Below, piece after piece: positions 28,593 to 35,516 of a stretch of DNA of 38,265 nt; the first letter of the stretch is position 1, and every line of letters starts with the position of its first letter. Under the pieces are notes generated by a model. The model had not been told where the DNA came from and made no database searches. It saw only the letters and a program-made list of their open reading frames with translations. Source of the stretch: a virus. Location of the stretch: positions 1 to 38,265 of IMG/VR virus record IMGVR_UViG_3300025655_000105; one strand, 5' to 3'. Made by a program: the position numbers and the translations under genes.

Positions 28593-28985
28593 TCAGCCCT
28601 CGTAAACCCTGTCGGCCATAACAGCCACTGAGGTGATCAGTTTGGTGAGCACCATTTTTACGCTGGGGTCTGCGGTTACGTTGGCATCAACCCAGGCTGC
28701 ATGTTCTGCTGGGGTCATGGAACGAATAGCAACAATGAGCGGGTCAACGGCCACCTGGTCGCTGATGCCTTCTTTTGCTTCAGATTCTTGCTGCTTTGAG
28801 ATGACGTGGGCCAGGTAGTCAACCTCTTTGGCGTCAACCTGTGCCGCCGTGGGAGGCGTGATTCCGTCAGCCCATTCAACCTGGGTATCCAGGTAAGCCT
28901 GCAGGTCGTCGCCATCATTGAACGCACTGAGCGCACGAAGCATGAAGCCGGGCCAACCGAAATTGATAATCGCGGTAACGTTCAT
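28593..28985 (-). CDS. hypothetical head/neck protein, 130 aa
   Basis: Helix-rich product beginning MNVTAIINFGWPGFML with DGDDLQAYLDTQVEW, then GITPPTAAQVDAKEV. No family is recognised. It is within the structural operon, just after a 173-residue hypothetical gene. Confidence 0.55.
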   Translation of the reverse strand: MNVTAIINFGWPGFMLRALSAFNDGDDLQAYLDTQVEWADGITPPTAAQVDAKEVDYLAHVISKQQESEAKEGISDQVAVDPLIVAIRSMTPAEHAAWVDANVTADPSVKMVLTKLITSVAVMADRVYEG

Positions 28986-28988
28986 GGG

Positions 28989-29510
28989 TTAGCCTCCGGT
29001 GCAGTCGGTGATTGCCAGTGAAATATCCGTTGGAATAACAGTGCCTTTTAGTACACCTCCAGAATCACCTTCCACCTCCCACACCACAAGAGAAACGGTT
29101 TGAGTGCCAGATGGGAGAGAATCCTGTGAAATCATGTAGGCGATGTTTGCACCGGAGGACAATGCACTTTTATATGCATCCTTAAAAGTGCCGCTTGCTG
29201 CTATCTCACCCACCCTCAGCGAATACTCTACTCCGTTGGATGTATAGGAAAGTGGATAAACTGTGGAGCCAATCTTTAACCCAAGTCGCGCCTGAATCGA
29301 TCCGGCCGAAGCAGTTGCATCTACTCGGCTCTCTTCACTCATGACGTGAATAGCTCCAACAGTGGGGATATTCATCGAAACCGACTGGCCGATCTGCGCA
29401 GCACCGGCCTGGGTGGTTGGCAGTGAAATATCGGTGCTATCGGTAAAGCGGTGGATGATGGTGTTACCACCACCGCCGCCTGACACCGGTGGAAATATCA
29501 GGTCGCTCAT
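28989..29510 (-). CDS. hypothetical structural protein, 173 aa
   Basis: Begins MSDLIFPPVSGGGGGNT; Gly/Ser/Thr-rich with repeated short strands (VDATASAGSIQARLGLKIG). It looks like a small decorating or fibre-like virion protein. Its start overlaps the previous stop. Function not assigned. Confidence 0.55.
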   Translation of the reverse strand: MSDLIFPPVSGGGGGNTIIHRFTDSTDISLPTTQAGAAQIGQSVSMNIPTVGAIHVMSEESRVDATASAGSIQARLGLKIGSTVYPLSYTSNGVEYSLRVGEIAASGTFKDAYKSALSSGANIAYMISQDSLPSGTQTVSLVVWEVEGDSGGVLKGTVIPTDISLAITDCTGG

Positions 29511-29752
29511 TACACTACCCCCGTGGTGACAACCTTGGCGCTACCTGAGTCCGCCCTTGCATAGACGTTTTCTGAGCCGCTGTAGCTGACATTTTCTCCG
29601 CGTGATTTAGGGTGATAATCGTCCGTGCTGTCTGCAGGCGCAGATGCACCGATATGAATCCGCACTCCATTTCCGCCACGTACCTCTACAACGCATGCGC
29701 CGGCATTGAGCAGGGTGTAACTTTCAGTCAGGGTTGTGGTTGTGGTCGCCAT
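29510..29752 (-). CDS. hypothetical virion protein, 80 aa
   Basis: Thr-rich start (MATTTTTLTESYTLLN) and a compact beta domain (VVEVRGGNGVRIHIGA, DYHPKSRGENVSY). Small cement or fibre-accessory proteins have this look, but nothing specific is recognised. Confidence 0.5.
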   Translation of the reverse strand: MATTTTTLTESYTLLNAGACVVEVRGGNGVRIHIGASAPADSTDDYHPKSRGENVSYSGSENVYARADSGSAKVVTTGVV

Positions 29753-29764
29753 GGTGTCTCCGCG

Positions 29765-30031
29765 TTATTGCTCACTGCGTTTGTTTTCAAATACGGGTCT
29801 ATAAAAATCCTTTTGGAACTGCTCAAGCTGACGCTCGACCTTGTGAAGGTCTGCTCTCAAATCCTTGACCTGTTCCGAAAGCACTTTCTGTGCTGCGTAC
29901 ATAACAACACTTGCCGTGACGCCTGCGATGATGAAAGCCTCGATCATTCTGGCTACTGATAAACGGTTGCTCTGACCAGTTACCAGCAAGAACGGAATGA
30001 CTTGCGCCCAATCGATCTGTTTCCACGGCAT
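29765..30031 (-). CDS. membrane-anchored coiled-coil protein, 88 aa
   Basis: Starts MPWKQIDWAQVIPF at 30031 (upstream ATGs lie in or beside a hairpin). One membrane span (MIEAFIIAGVTASVVMYAAQ) is followed by a coiled coil (LSEQVKDLRADLHKVERQLEQF). This layout recalls spanin- or holin-accessory proteins but it is in the head region. Function unknown. Confidence 0.5.
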   Translation of the reverse strand: MPWKQIDWAQVIPFLLVTGQSNRLSVARMIEAFIIAGVTASVVMYAAQKVLSEQVKDLRADLHKVERQLEQFQKDFYRPVFENKRSEQ

Positions 30032-30056
30032 TGTTTTTATTCCAGTGATCATTTTT

Positions 30057-30081
30057 TTAAGGGGCGCTATTGCGCCCCTTT
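30057..30081. promoter_or_regulatory. hairpin between the capsid decoration and membrane-protein genes
   Basis: AAGGGGCGC-TATT-GCGCCCCTT, a perfect 9-bp stem with a 4-base loop. On the top strand T residues lie on both sides; on the minus (late operon) strand it is followed by A, not T. So it is not a normal terminator of the late operon; it may be an RNA processing or pausing site. Confidence 0.55.
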
Positions 30082-30090
30082 TGCCTTGGG

Positions 30091-30477
30091 TTATGCGGTC
30101 AGGGTTGCAGGCTGGCCAGTCAGCCAAACGTTGCAGGTGGTTTCGAGGTTTGCGCCGTCCGCATCAGCACGGCACGAACCGGAAACGTCACCAGTTGCGG
30201 CAGTCGCCTGGTTGTCATCGAAGGCACTGGCGCTTGCGTCCCAGATCAGGGACTCGCCTGCGGTGAATACGGCGGCAGATACCTTTGCGGCAGTTACGCC
30301 ACAGTTGACGCCGACAGAGCCGCTTGCACCGTCTGCGATGTCGACCAGGGCAACGGCTAGGGTGGCATCACCCAACGCGCCCATCACAACAATGTCTCCA
30401 GCAGATACCGCACCACCGGTGCCGTTGGTCCACTGGCGGGTCTCCATGTGGTTGGAGTTGTAAATATTGGTAGCCAT
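30091..30477 (-). CDS. DUF2190-like capsid decoration protein
   Basis: A 128-residue product. AVSAGDIVVMGALGDATLAVALVDIADGASG matches the DUF2190/decoration style (GDxVxxG, Ala/Gly/Val-rich). It lies just downstream of the capsid fusion gene, where decoration proteins usually are. Probable head-surface protein. Confidence 0.7.
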   Translation of the reverse strand: MATNIYNSNHMETRQWTNGTGGAVSAGDIVVMGALGDATLAVALVDIADGASGSVGVNCGVTAAKVSAAVFTAGESLIWDASASAFDDNQATAATGDVSGSCRADADGANLETTCNVWLTGQPATLTA

Positions 30478-30530
30478 TTATTTGTTCCTCTTTAGCCTGC
30501 CGGGCGGTTTATGCCGCCCGGCTTATGGGT

Positions 30531-32627
30531 TTATGCGCCTGCGTTGCGAACAGCGCCCGCGTAACCGACACCGGAAACACCGAAGTCAAGGCGGGCCTTG
30601 TACTGGGTGCCGTCAACGCTCCAGCCGTCCTGCATGTCGAGGAAGGGTTCCTGCTCACCGTCAAGGAACGAGACCTCAAGCACGGGGGCTTCATCAGGGC
30701 TGGCAAATACAAACCAGGGGTTGCCCGTCAGACGAGGTGTGCCGACCAGATCAGAGAAGTAGTTCTGATAGGGGTTAGGCACGTTGTCGTTCTTGCTCTT
30801 GGCGGGTGCGTCGGGGTCGTTGGTGGAGGCGTTGAGAACACGCGCAGTCAACTCAAGCGATTTTGGTCCAAGCCAGATGGCTGGCGTCAGGTCCAGATAG
30901 TCGTTGCCGTTGATGTCCTTCTGTCCGGCCATGGCCAGCACACAGGATTCAACCGTCGCAACGGATGGGCCGCCTGCCGTTGCGGCAATGTTGCCGTGGT
31001 CTGCATGGAACAGGCTCTTGCCGTCGCTCAGGGTTGGACCCATGCCGCTGTTGAGCGCCAAGGTGCTGTAGACGGTTGATTCGATGGTGCGCCGTGCGGC
31101 ACGACCCAGGGCGGACGCGAGTCCAACAAAAGCGCCCAGGTCATCGTTGATGATGGCCTGACGGCTGATGTTGATCAGGTTGCCCTTGGTGCCAATGGAA
31201 ACGGTCTCTTTGCTACCGTCGCCGATCTGCTTGTTCTGGAACTCACCCAGCTCAGTGAGATCATCCAGATTACCCAAGCTGCCGATCATGTAGCGGTTGT
31301 GAGCGCGGAAGTCGGATACAGACCCGACAGCACAAAACCGACTCCAGGTATCGGCGGCAGTGCGGTAGCCGGAGAGCAGCGCCTTGTGCATCGCGTTTTC
31401 CAGCAGCACGGGGAAATCACTGGTGCTCTGCGTAAAGGCGGCGGCCACAACCTCCATTTTGGTTTTGCCTCTGGTGTCATACCCGCCACTGGCCAGGCAC
31501 TCACGAGCGAGGTCCATCAGCGACATTCCGCGGTAAGGGTTGCCAGCCATCTGAATGGCCTTGCCCTCTTCGCTCTTGATCTTGGCGCGAGCCAGGATGA
31601 TGTTGCCTGCGGCTTCAATGCGCTTGTCACGCTCATCGGTAACCACATCAACACGAACACCACCGGCGGCAGCCAGGGGCTCGTGCTGTTTACCGATGAC
31701 ATCCAGGATTTTTTCGCGTGCTGCGTCAACGGTGATTTCAGGATCAGCCAGGATCTGATCCTTCAACTCACTCATGCCATTAACCTGCATGTGCGGGGTG
31801 ATGATGGCGAGTACTTCGGTATTGCGCGCTTTGATAGCCTCGACCTGTCTGGCATTGGCAGCGGCTTCGATTTCGGTGACGTTCACCGGCTTTTCTTCGG
31901 CGGTCGGTTCAGCGCCCGCCTTGGGGGTCTTCTTCTCAGGCATTGTTTTATCCTTTCGAGAGGTTGGAAGAGTAGCGGCGGGCATTGCCGCCAGGGTTGG
32001 AGATTTGAAATTACGGAAATCAATCCCGTCTGCGCAGGCTGCGATATCAACGGAATCGGTGGTGTCGTCGATGAGTCCGAGATCAAGGGCTTCTGATGCG
32101 GTGAAATAGTGGTCATCGCCATCTTTCAGCCAGCCCTCAATGTCGGCCTTGTCTGGACCGCCGTCACGGATATAGGCGTTGGTCATGGCGTCTGCGTATT
32201 TATCGAGGATGTCGGCCTGCTTGCGCATCTGCTGCGCATTGCCTGACGCCCAAGACATAGGCGCATGAATCATCAAAAGGCCGTTGTCTGCCATGATGAC
32301 AGTCTCTCCGGCCATAGCGATGAGAGACGCAGCGGAGTAGGCCACAGCATCAATCTCAACAGTTACAGCGCCGCTATGTCTGCGCAGCGCGTTGAAAATG
32401 GCAATGCCGTCTGCAACAGATCCGCCAACCGAGTTGATACGAACTGTGAGATCCTTGCCATCTACATCCTTCAGCTCTGCAATCAGCTGCTTTGCGGTAA
32501 CGGATTCGTCATCCCAGTAGGATGGGCCGATGTTGCCGTAGATCAGAAGTTCTGCGCTGTCGTCGCCTGCGGCTTTGACTTCGTACCACGGCTTGGGTGT
32601 TGATTTGTCTTTCTTCGGCATGGTCAT
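30531..32627 (-). CDS. prohead protease-major capsid protein fusion
   Basis: A 698-residue product. Residues about 1-200 are a ClpP-type prohead protease: VGGSVADGIAIFNAL, AVAYSAASLIAMAG with nucleophile Ser98, MIHAP with His121. A charged linker (EKKTPKAGAEPTAEEKPVNV) leads to a Mu-type capsid half (TQSTSDFPVLLENAMHKALL, SDFRAHNRYMIGSLG, GSKETVSIGTKGN), ending near YAGAVRNAGA. The protease must cut itself off the capsid subunit. Fusions of this kind are known in other phages. The ATG overlaps the portal stop (ATGA). Confidence 0.85.
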   Translation of the reverse strand: MTMPKKDKSTPKPWYEVKAAGDDSAELLIYGNIGPSYWDDESVTAKQLIAELKDVDGKDLTVRINSVGGSVADGIAIFNALRRHSGAVTVEIDAVAYSAASLIAMAGETVIMADNGLLMIHAPMSWASGNAQQMRKQADILDKYADAMTNAYIRDGGPDKADIEGWLKDGDDHYFTASEALDLGLIDDTTDSVDIAACADGIDFRNFKSPTLAAMPAATLPTSRKDKTMPEKKTPKAGAEPTAEEKPVNVTEIEAAANARQVEAIKARNTEVLAIITPHMQVNGMSELKDQILADPEITVDAAREKILDVIGKQHEPLAAAGGVRVDVVTDERDKRIEAAGNIILARAKIKSEEGKAIQMAGNPYRGMSLMDLARECLASGGYDTRGKTKMEVVAAAFTQSTSDFPVLLENAMHKALLSGYRTAADTWSRFCAVGSVSDFRAHNRYMIGSLGNLDDLTELGEFQNKQIGDGSKETVSIGTKGNLINISRQAIINDDLGAFVGLASALGRAARRTIESTVYSTLALNSGMGPTLSDGKSLFHADHGNIAATAGGPSVATVESCVLAMAGQKDINGNDYLDLTPAIWLGPKSLELTARVLNASTNDPDAPAKSKNDNVPNPYQNYFSDLVGTPRLTGNPWFVFASPDEAPVLEVSFLDGEQEPFLDMQDGWSVDGTQYKARLDFGVSGVGYAGAVRNAGA

Positions 32628-34099
32628 TCTTTCTCGCTGGTGATTAATTCCCAGCCGCGAGCTTGCGCGGTTGGTTTTGAGATGGTGTCTTCACTGTCGA
32701 AAGCGTCTTCCTTCATCTGCTTCCAGCGGCGCTGCTGGTCTGCGACATCACGCGGATTCATGCCACGCCGACGTATGATTTCGATGCCGCTGGCATGGCC
32801 GTTTTCTTCGAGATTGCCCCAGGCAACAGACTCTTTGACTGGATCAATCCACGGCATTTGAGGTGGCATGTAGAACGCATCACCAATGGTCAGTGGGTCT
32901 ACGTCTGACGGGATGATCAGATCACCAGAGAGCAATGCCATTTCGAGGAATTTGTGATAGGTCGGCCTGACGAATTGGCCGATAAATTCAGAAGCCAGCA
33001 CACCATACGCGCCATAACCCTCAACAAGCTCTTGCCGCTGTGCTGAATAGGTTCCGTTGTAGTCTTTTGAGAGGCTTGAGTAGGTCAGGTAACTGGATGA
33101 AGCCCAGGCCCGCAGCTGCCCGTTGCGGTAGGCTTCCAGGTTTACGTTCGGGCGCGAGGTGTCGATGGTGCCAATCTCTTCACCGGCCACCAAATCATCG
33201 AAAACCATGCCCGGGCTAAACCGTAAATCACGCGCTTCCGGTTCGCCGTCGCCATCTAGATCGGTGTCATACAGATCCGAGCTTCCTTTTTTGATGTATG
33301 CCGCCATGCTTGCCGCAACCTTGGCGGCTATGCGTTCGCTCTCTTCGTAGTCTTTGATGTCGTCAATCCGCAGCATTGAAGCGGCGAATATTGATACGCC
33401 TCTGGTCTGCCCAATACGGTCAATCAGTTTGACGTGCAGCATGCGGTCGGCACTGACGCGCTTTGTCTCTGCCGCAACTGAGTAGAGCCTGAAGTCTCCG
33501 GGGTGCTGCTTGTAGATATGGTAGGCAACCGGCTTACCCCACCCATTGAGTTCAACCCCCTGGACGATGCGAGGGTCACCTGCCTTGTTGAGGCCAAGCG
33601 GAAGCTGGTCTGCCTCGATCAGTTCGAGTGAAAATGGAACGCGGGTTCCGTGGTCAAGGCTTGGGAGTGTGCCGCTGATGGTCTGCGCCAGGCCTTCACC
33701 GTCTCTAAGCCAAGTGCGCCCCATCAACCGTTGAGCTGCCGGCCAGTCATGCTGGTGCGTGACTTCAGGACGCAATGACCAATCCATATAGGACGCATGA
33801 ATTCTCTTTGCAAAGTCATCGTGGATGGATCCATCCGGCCTGCGCGGCTGTGGCTCTACCTGAATGCCGTTTGGTCCAATGACGTTCTGCACCAGGGTGT
33901 TGAGCGCCCCTTTAGCCAGGTCGTGATTTTGGTCGAGGTGGCGGGCCTGTTCTCTGATTGAAGTCCCGGCGCGTTGTACGGCGGTATCGGCAGAACCAGT
34001 CTCTCGGCGCTGTTTCTGGTAGCCGGTGCGCTTTCCGGCCTCGTAGTACATCTTGACTGGTACTCCGCCTCGCCAATGCACAACACGCCGTCTATTCAT
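32624..34099 (-). CDS. portal protein (lambda type)
   Basis: A 491-residue product. Motifs: DLAKGALNTLVQNVIG, RDGEGLAQTISG, LIEADQLP, RGVSIFAASMLR, YSSLSKDYNGTYSAQRQEL and PPQMPWIDPVKE fit the lambda gpB portal family. ATG 34099 overlaps the gpW gene stop (ATGAATAG); an upstream TTG is an alternative. The portal forms the packaging ring at one capsid vertex. Confidence 0.85.
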   Translation of the reverse strand: MNRRRVVHWRGGVPVKMYYEAGKRTGYQKQRRETGSADTAVQRAGTSIREQARHLDQNHDLAKGALNTLVQNVIGPNGIQVEPQPRRPDGSIHDDFAKRIHASYMDWSLRPEVTHQHDWPAAQRLMGRTWLRDGEGLAQTISGTLPSLDHGTRVPFSLELIEADQLPLGLNKAGDPRIVQGVELNGWGKPVAYHIYKQHPGDFRLYSVAAETKRVSADRMLHVKLIDRIGQTRGVSIFAASMLRIDDIKDYEESERIAAKVAASMAAYIKKGSSDLYDTDLDGDGEPEARDLRFSPGMVFDDLVAGEEIGTIDTSRPNVNLEAYRNGQLRAWASSSYLTYSSLSKDYNGTYSAQRQELVEGYGAYGVLASEFIGQFVRPTYHKFLEMALLSGDLIIPSDVDPLTIGDAFYMPPQMPWIDPVKESVAWGNLEENGHASGIEIIRRRGMNPRDVADQQRRWKQMKEDAFDSEDTISKPTAQARGWELITSEKE

Positions 34100-34295
34100 C
34101 GGCAAATCTCGCAATACGGTGACGGGGTGAAAGTCGGGGCTTGGCGGCGTACAACTCCGCCTCGATTTGATTTTGTATACGGATTAGCTCGTCCAGCGAA
34201 CGGTAGGTGATCTGGCGATCACCAAAACGCACAGACAATTCGCCAGCGGCTATTGCTGATTTAATACTGTCGAGGTCTTGTTGAGTGTACGCCAT
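34092..34295 (-). CDS. gpW-like head-tail joining protein
   Basis: A 67-residue product MAYTQQDLDSIKSAIAAG, VRFGDRQITYRSLDELI, a clear gpW signature. ATG at 34295 is set by the pattern MAYTQxDL. In lambda gpW stabilises packaged heads before tail joining. It overlaps the portal start and follows the cassette block. Confidence 0.85.
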   Translation of the reverse strand: MAYTQQDLDSIKSAIAAGELSVRFGDRQITYRSLDELIRIQNQIEAELYAAKPRLSPRHRIARFADE

Positions 34296-34357
34296 GCTGG
34301 GAAGCATGGACGCACAACGACGGGCATTTTAGGGAAAGAGTGTCGGGGTTTAGGCGG

Positions 34358-34540
34358 TTAAGTTGCAGGCGGCTCAGGAAGCGTCATCCAGTGAGTGAAA
34401 TAGTCTTCATCAACAAAGGTGCCTGCATAGCTCCACATATGCCCAGAAAACCAAGTAACTTCCATCTCCCCGTCTCTTGAAAACCCGAGCACAAAATCTT
34501 TCTCGCCGGGCATCTGCTCAGTACATTTAATCCACTGCAT
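34358..34540 (-). CDS. DUF551 protein in an integron-like cassette
   Basis: A 60-residue product MQWIKCTEQMPGEKDFVLGF ... DYFTHWMTLPEPP, the DUF551 pattern (WI...MP, then TxWMxLPEPP). Its ATG 34540 follows TTTTCACGGAGAAAAGCT, the cassette-leader motif. The cassette core boxes GTTAAGTTGCAG (34561-34572) and CTGCAACTTAAC (34357-34368) are exact 12-base complements, with the stop TAA in the latter. It reads with the late operon. DUF551 is widespread in phages; its role is unknown. Confidence 0.8.
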   Translation of the reverse strand: MQWIKCTEQMPGEKDFVLGFSRDGEMEVTWFSGHMWSYAGTFVDEDYFTHWMTLPEPPAT

Positions 34541-34562
34541 AGCTTTTCTCCGTGAAAACACT

Positions 34563-34654
34563 GCAACTTAACAAGTGGCTCTGGCCACTCGTCACTTTGT
34601 TCCTAGCTGGGACGGTCGCTTCGCTCCCGCCCCTAAGCATTGGCGTTATGAGGC
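34563..34654 (-). other. attC-like site, 92 bp, between late-operon cassettes
   Basis: R'' GCCTCATAAC (34645-34654) and R' GTTAAGTTGC (34563-34572). Inside are GGGGCGGGAGC ... GTCCC and AGTGGCCAGAGCCACT hairpins. Its general plan resembles the 90-bp site at 14074-14163, which has the same kind of GGGGC ... GTCCC inner stem. Confidence 0.75.
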
Positions 34655-34810
34655 GCTGGCCTTTTCTACAGCTTCTGAAACCTTGCCTAACAGCGTTTCC
34701 AGTTGTGGTGATTTCCATCCTTCTCCCATAGGCCCGCAATCACAATAATCTTGCAACACATCAACCAGCTGATCGGCCTCTTGGTCTGTTAAATCCAATA
34801 TGATTTTCAC
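34646..34810 (-). CDS. hypothetical cassette protein, 54 aa
   Basis: GTG start at 34810 behind ACGGAGTACAGAACA. The product MKIILDLTDQEADQLVDVLQ ... LLGKVSEAVEKASAS is helical with one CDCG motif. Its leader is almost the same as that of the zinc-ribbon cassette (672). The stop TAA lies in the GCCTCATAAC core. The start box GTTATATGG and end box complement each other only partly. Function unknown. Confidence 0.7.
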   Translation of the reverse strand: MKIILDLTDQEADQLVDVLQDYCDCGPMGEGWKSPQLETLLGKVSEAVEKASAS

Positions 34811-34838
34811 TGTTCTGTACTCCGTAGGTGGTCGCACC

Positions 34839-34905
34839 ATATAACAAGTGCGTAGAGTCACTGCGTTCGGTCTGGCTACGCCAGCCGCTCACCTCAAGCG
34901 TTAGC
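34839..34905 (-). other. attC-like site, 67 bp, between late-operon cassettes
   Basis: R'' GCTAACG (34899-34905) overlapping the stop codon, R' GTTATAT (34839-34845), and a central CTGGC-GTA-GCCAG hairpin. The spacing and layout fit an integron attC of about 60-70 bp. Confidence 0.75.
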
Positions 34906-35155
34906 TTTCAACAGCAGCCGCTTGGCGCTCGCATTCGTAGATGAATGAATCCACCAATATCGAATCGTTAGACACGTTTTTGATCTCCGCGCTTGTGTAT
35001 GCGCGACAGAAACCGTACGTCTCTGCGCAGTACCAATGCGCCTCAATAATCAGGCCGTCACGGTTCCCGGGTCGGATAACAATATCGGCATTTGTGCCGA
35101 GTATTGGCGGGCACTGCGATTTTAGTTTTTCAATCAATTCAAGGGTGTTTTTCAT
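34901..35155 (-). CDS. hypothetical cassette protein, 84 aa
   Basis: ATG 35155 (MKNTLELIEKLKSQC) rather than the frame-open upstream start, which lies in the Mor-like gene. ILGTNADIVIRPGNRDGLIIEAHWY is followed by an acidic/helical end. The stop TAA is in the GCTAACG box. Its 5' cassette edge is not clear: the expected GTTAGC-like box is reduced to TTGTAGCATT near 35165. No family is recognised. Confidence 0.65.
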   Translation of the reverse strand: MKNTLELIEKLKSQCPPILGTNADIVIRPGNRDGLIIEAHWYCAETYGFCRAYTSAEIKNVSNDSILVDSFIYECERQAAAVES

Positions 35156-35168
35156 TTCATCACCAATG

Positions 35169-35516
35169 CTACAAATTCCACTCACTCGAACCAAAGCCGG
35201 TATGCCTGCGGGTCTGCTTTGCAAGATAATCAGAAATCACACGGTCAACAGTTCGTCTGTCTACGTCGTGGTGCATGGCTATTTCCCCCCTCGGGGCTTT
35301 GCCCTTCCACATTGCAATAATACTCCTGTTGCGCTCTCTCCGCCGCTCCTTGCTGATCTGACGGATATAGTGACGATCTCCACCAAACCTGCCCCGAACA
35401 TCCTCCTCGACGTTCTGAGCGATAGAGCGCGCCAATTCTGCATCTATCCCGGCGTCGGATAATGCACTGTTCAAGCAGGTACAAACGAACTCGGCGAGAT
35501 CGTCGTACTCTGTCAT
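35169..35516 (-). CDS. Mor/C-family transcription activator
   Basis: A 115-residue product. VRGRFGGDRHYIRQIS, RRRERNRSIIAMW, RGEIAMHHDVDRRTVDRVISDYLAKQ matches the Mor family of phage Mu (GGxxxYIP-like turn, RNxxI, HTH at the end). In Mu, Mor activates the middle promoter. Here it lies inside the late operon between terminase and the cassettes, which suggests it could activate a promoter further along. The start overlaps terminase by 4 bases. Confidence 0.75.
   Translation of the reverse strand: MTEYDDLAEFVCTCLNSALSDAGIDAELARSIAQNVEEDVRGRFGGDRHYIRQISKERRRERNRSIIAMWKGKAPRGEIAMHHDVDRRTVDRVISDYLAKQTRRHTGFGSSEWNL

Noticed and set aside
30057-30081. A terminator ending a late transcript
   Set aside because: The stem is perfect, but on the late-operon strand it is followed by A, not T, and structural genes continue without a gap.
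31299-32096. A 265-residue plus-strand gene
   Set aside because: It runs opposite the capsid fusion, which is certain; the plus frame has no recognisable family or ribosome-site support.
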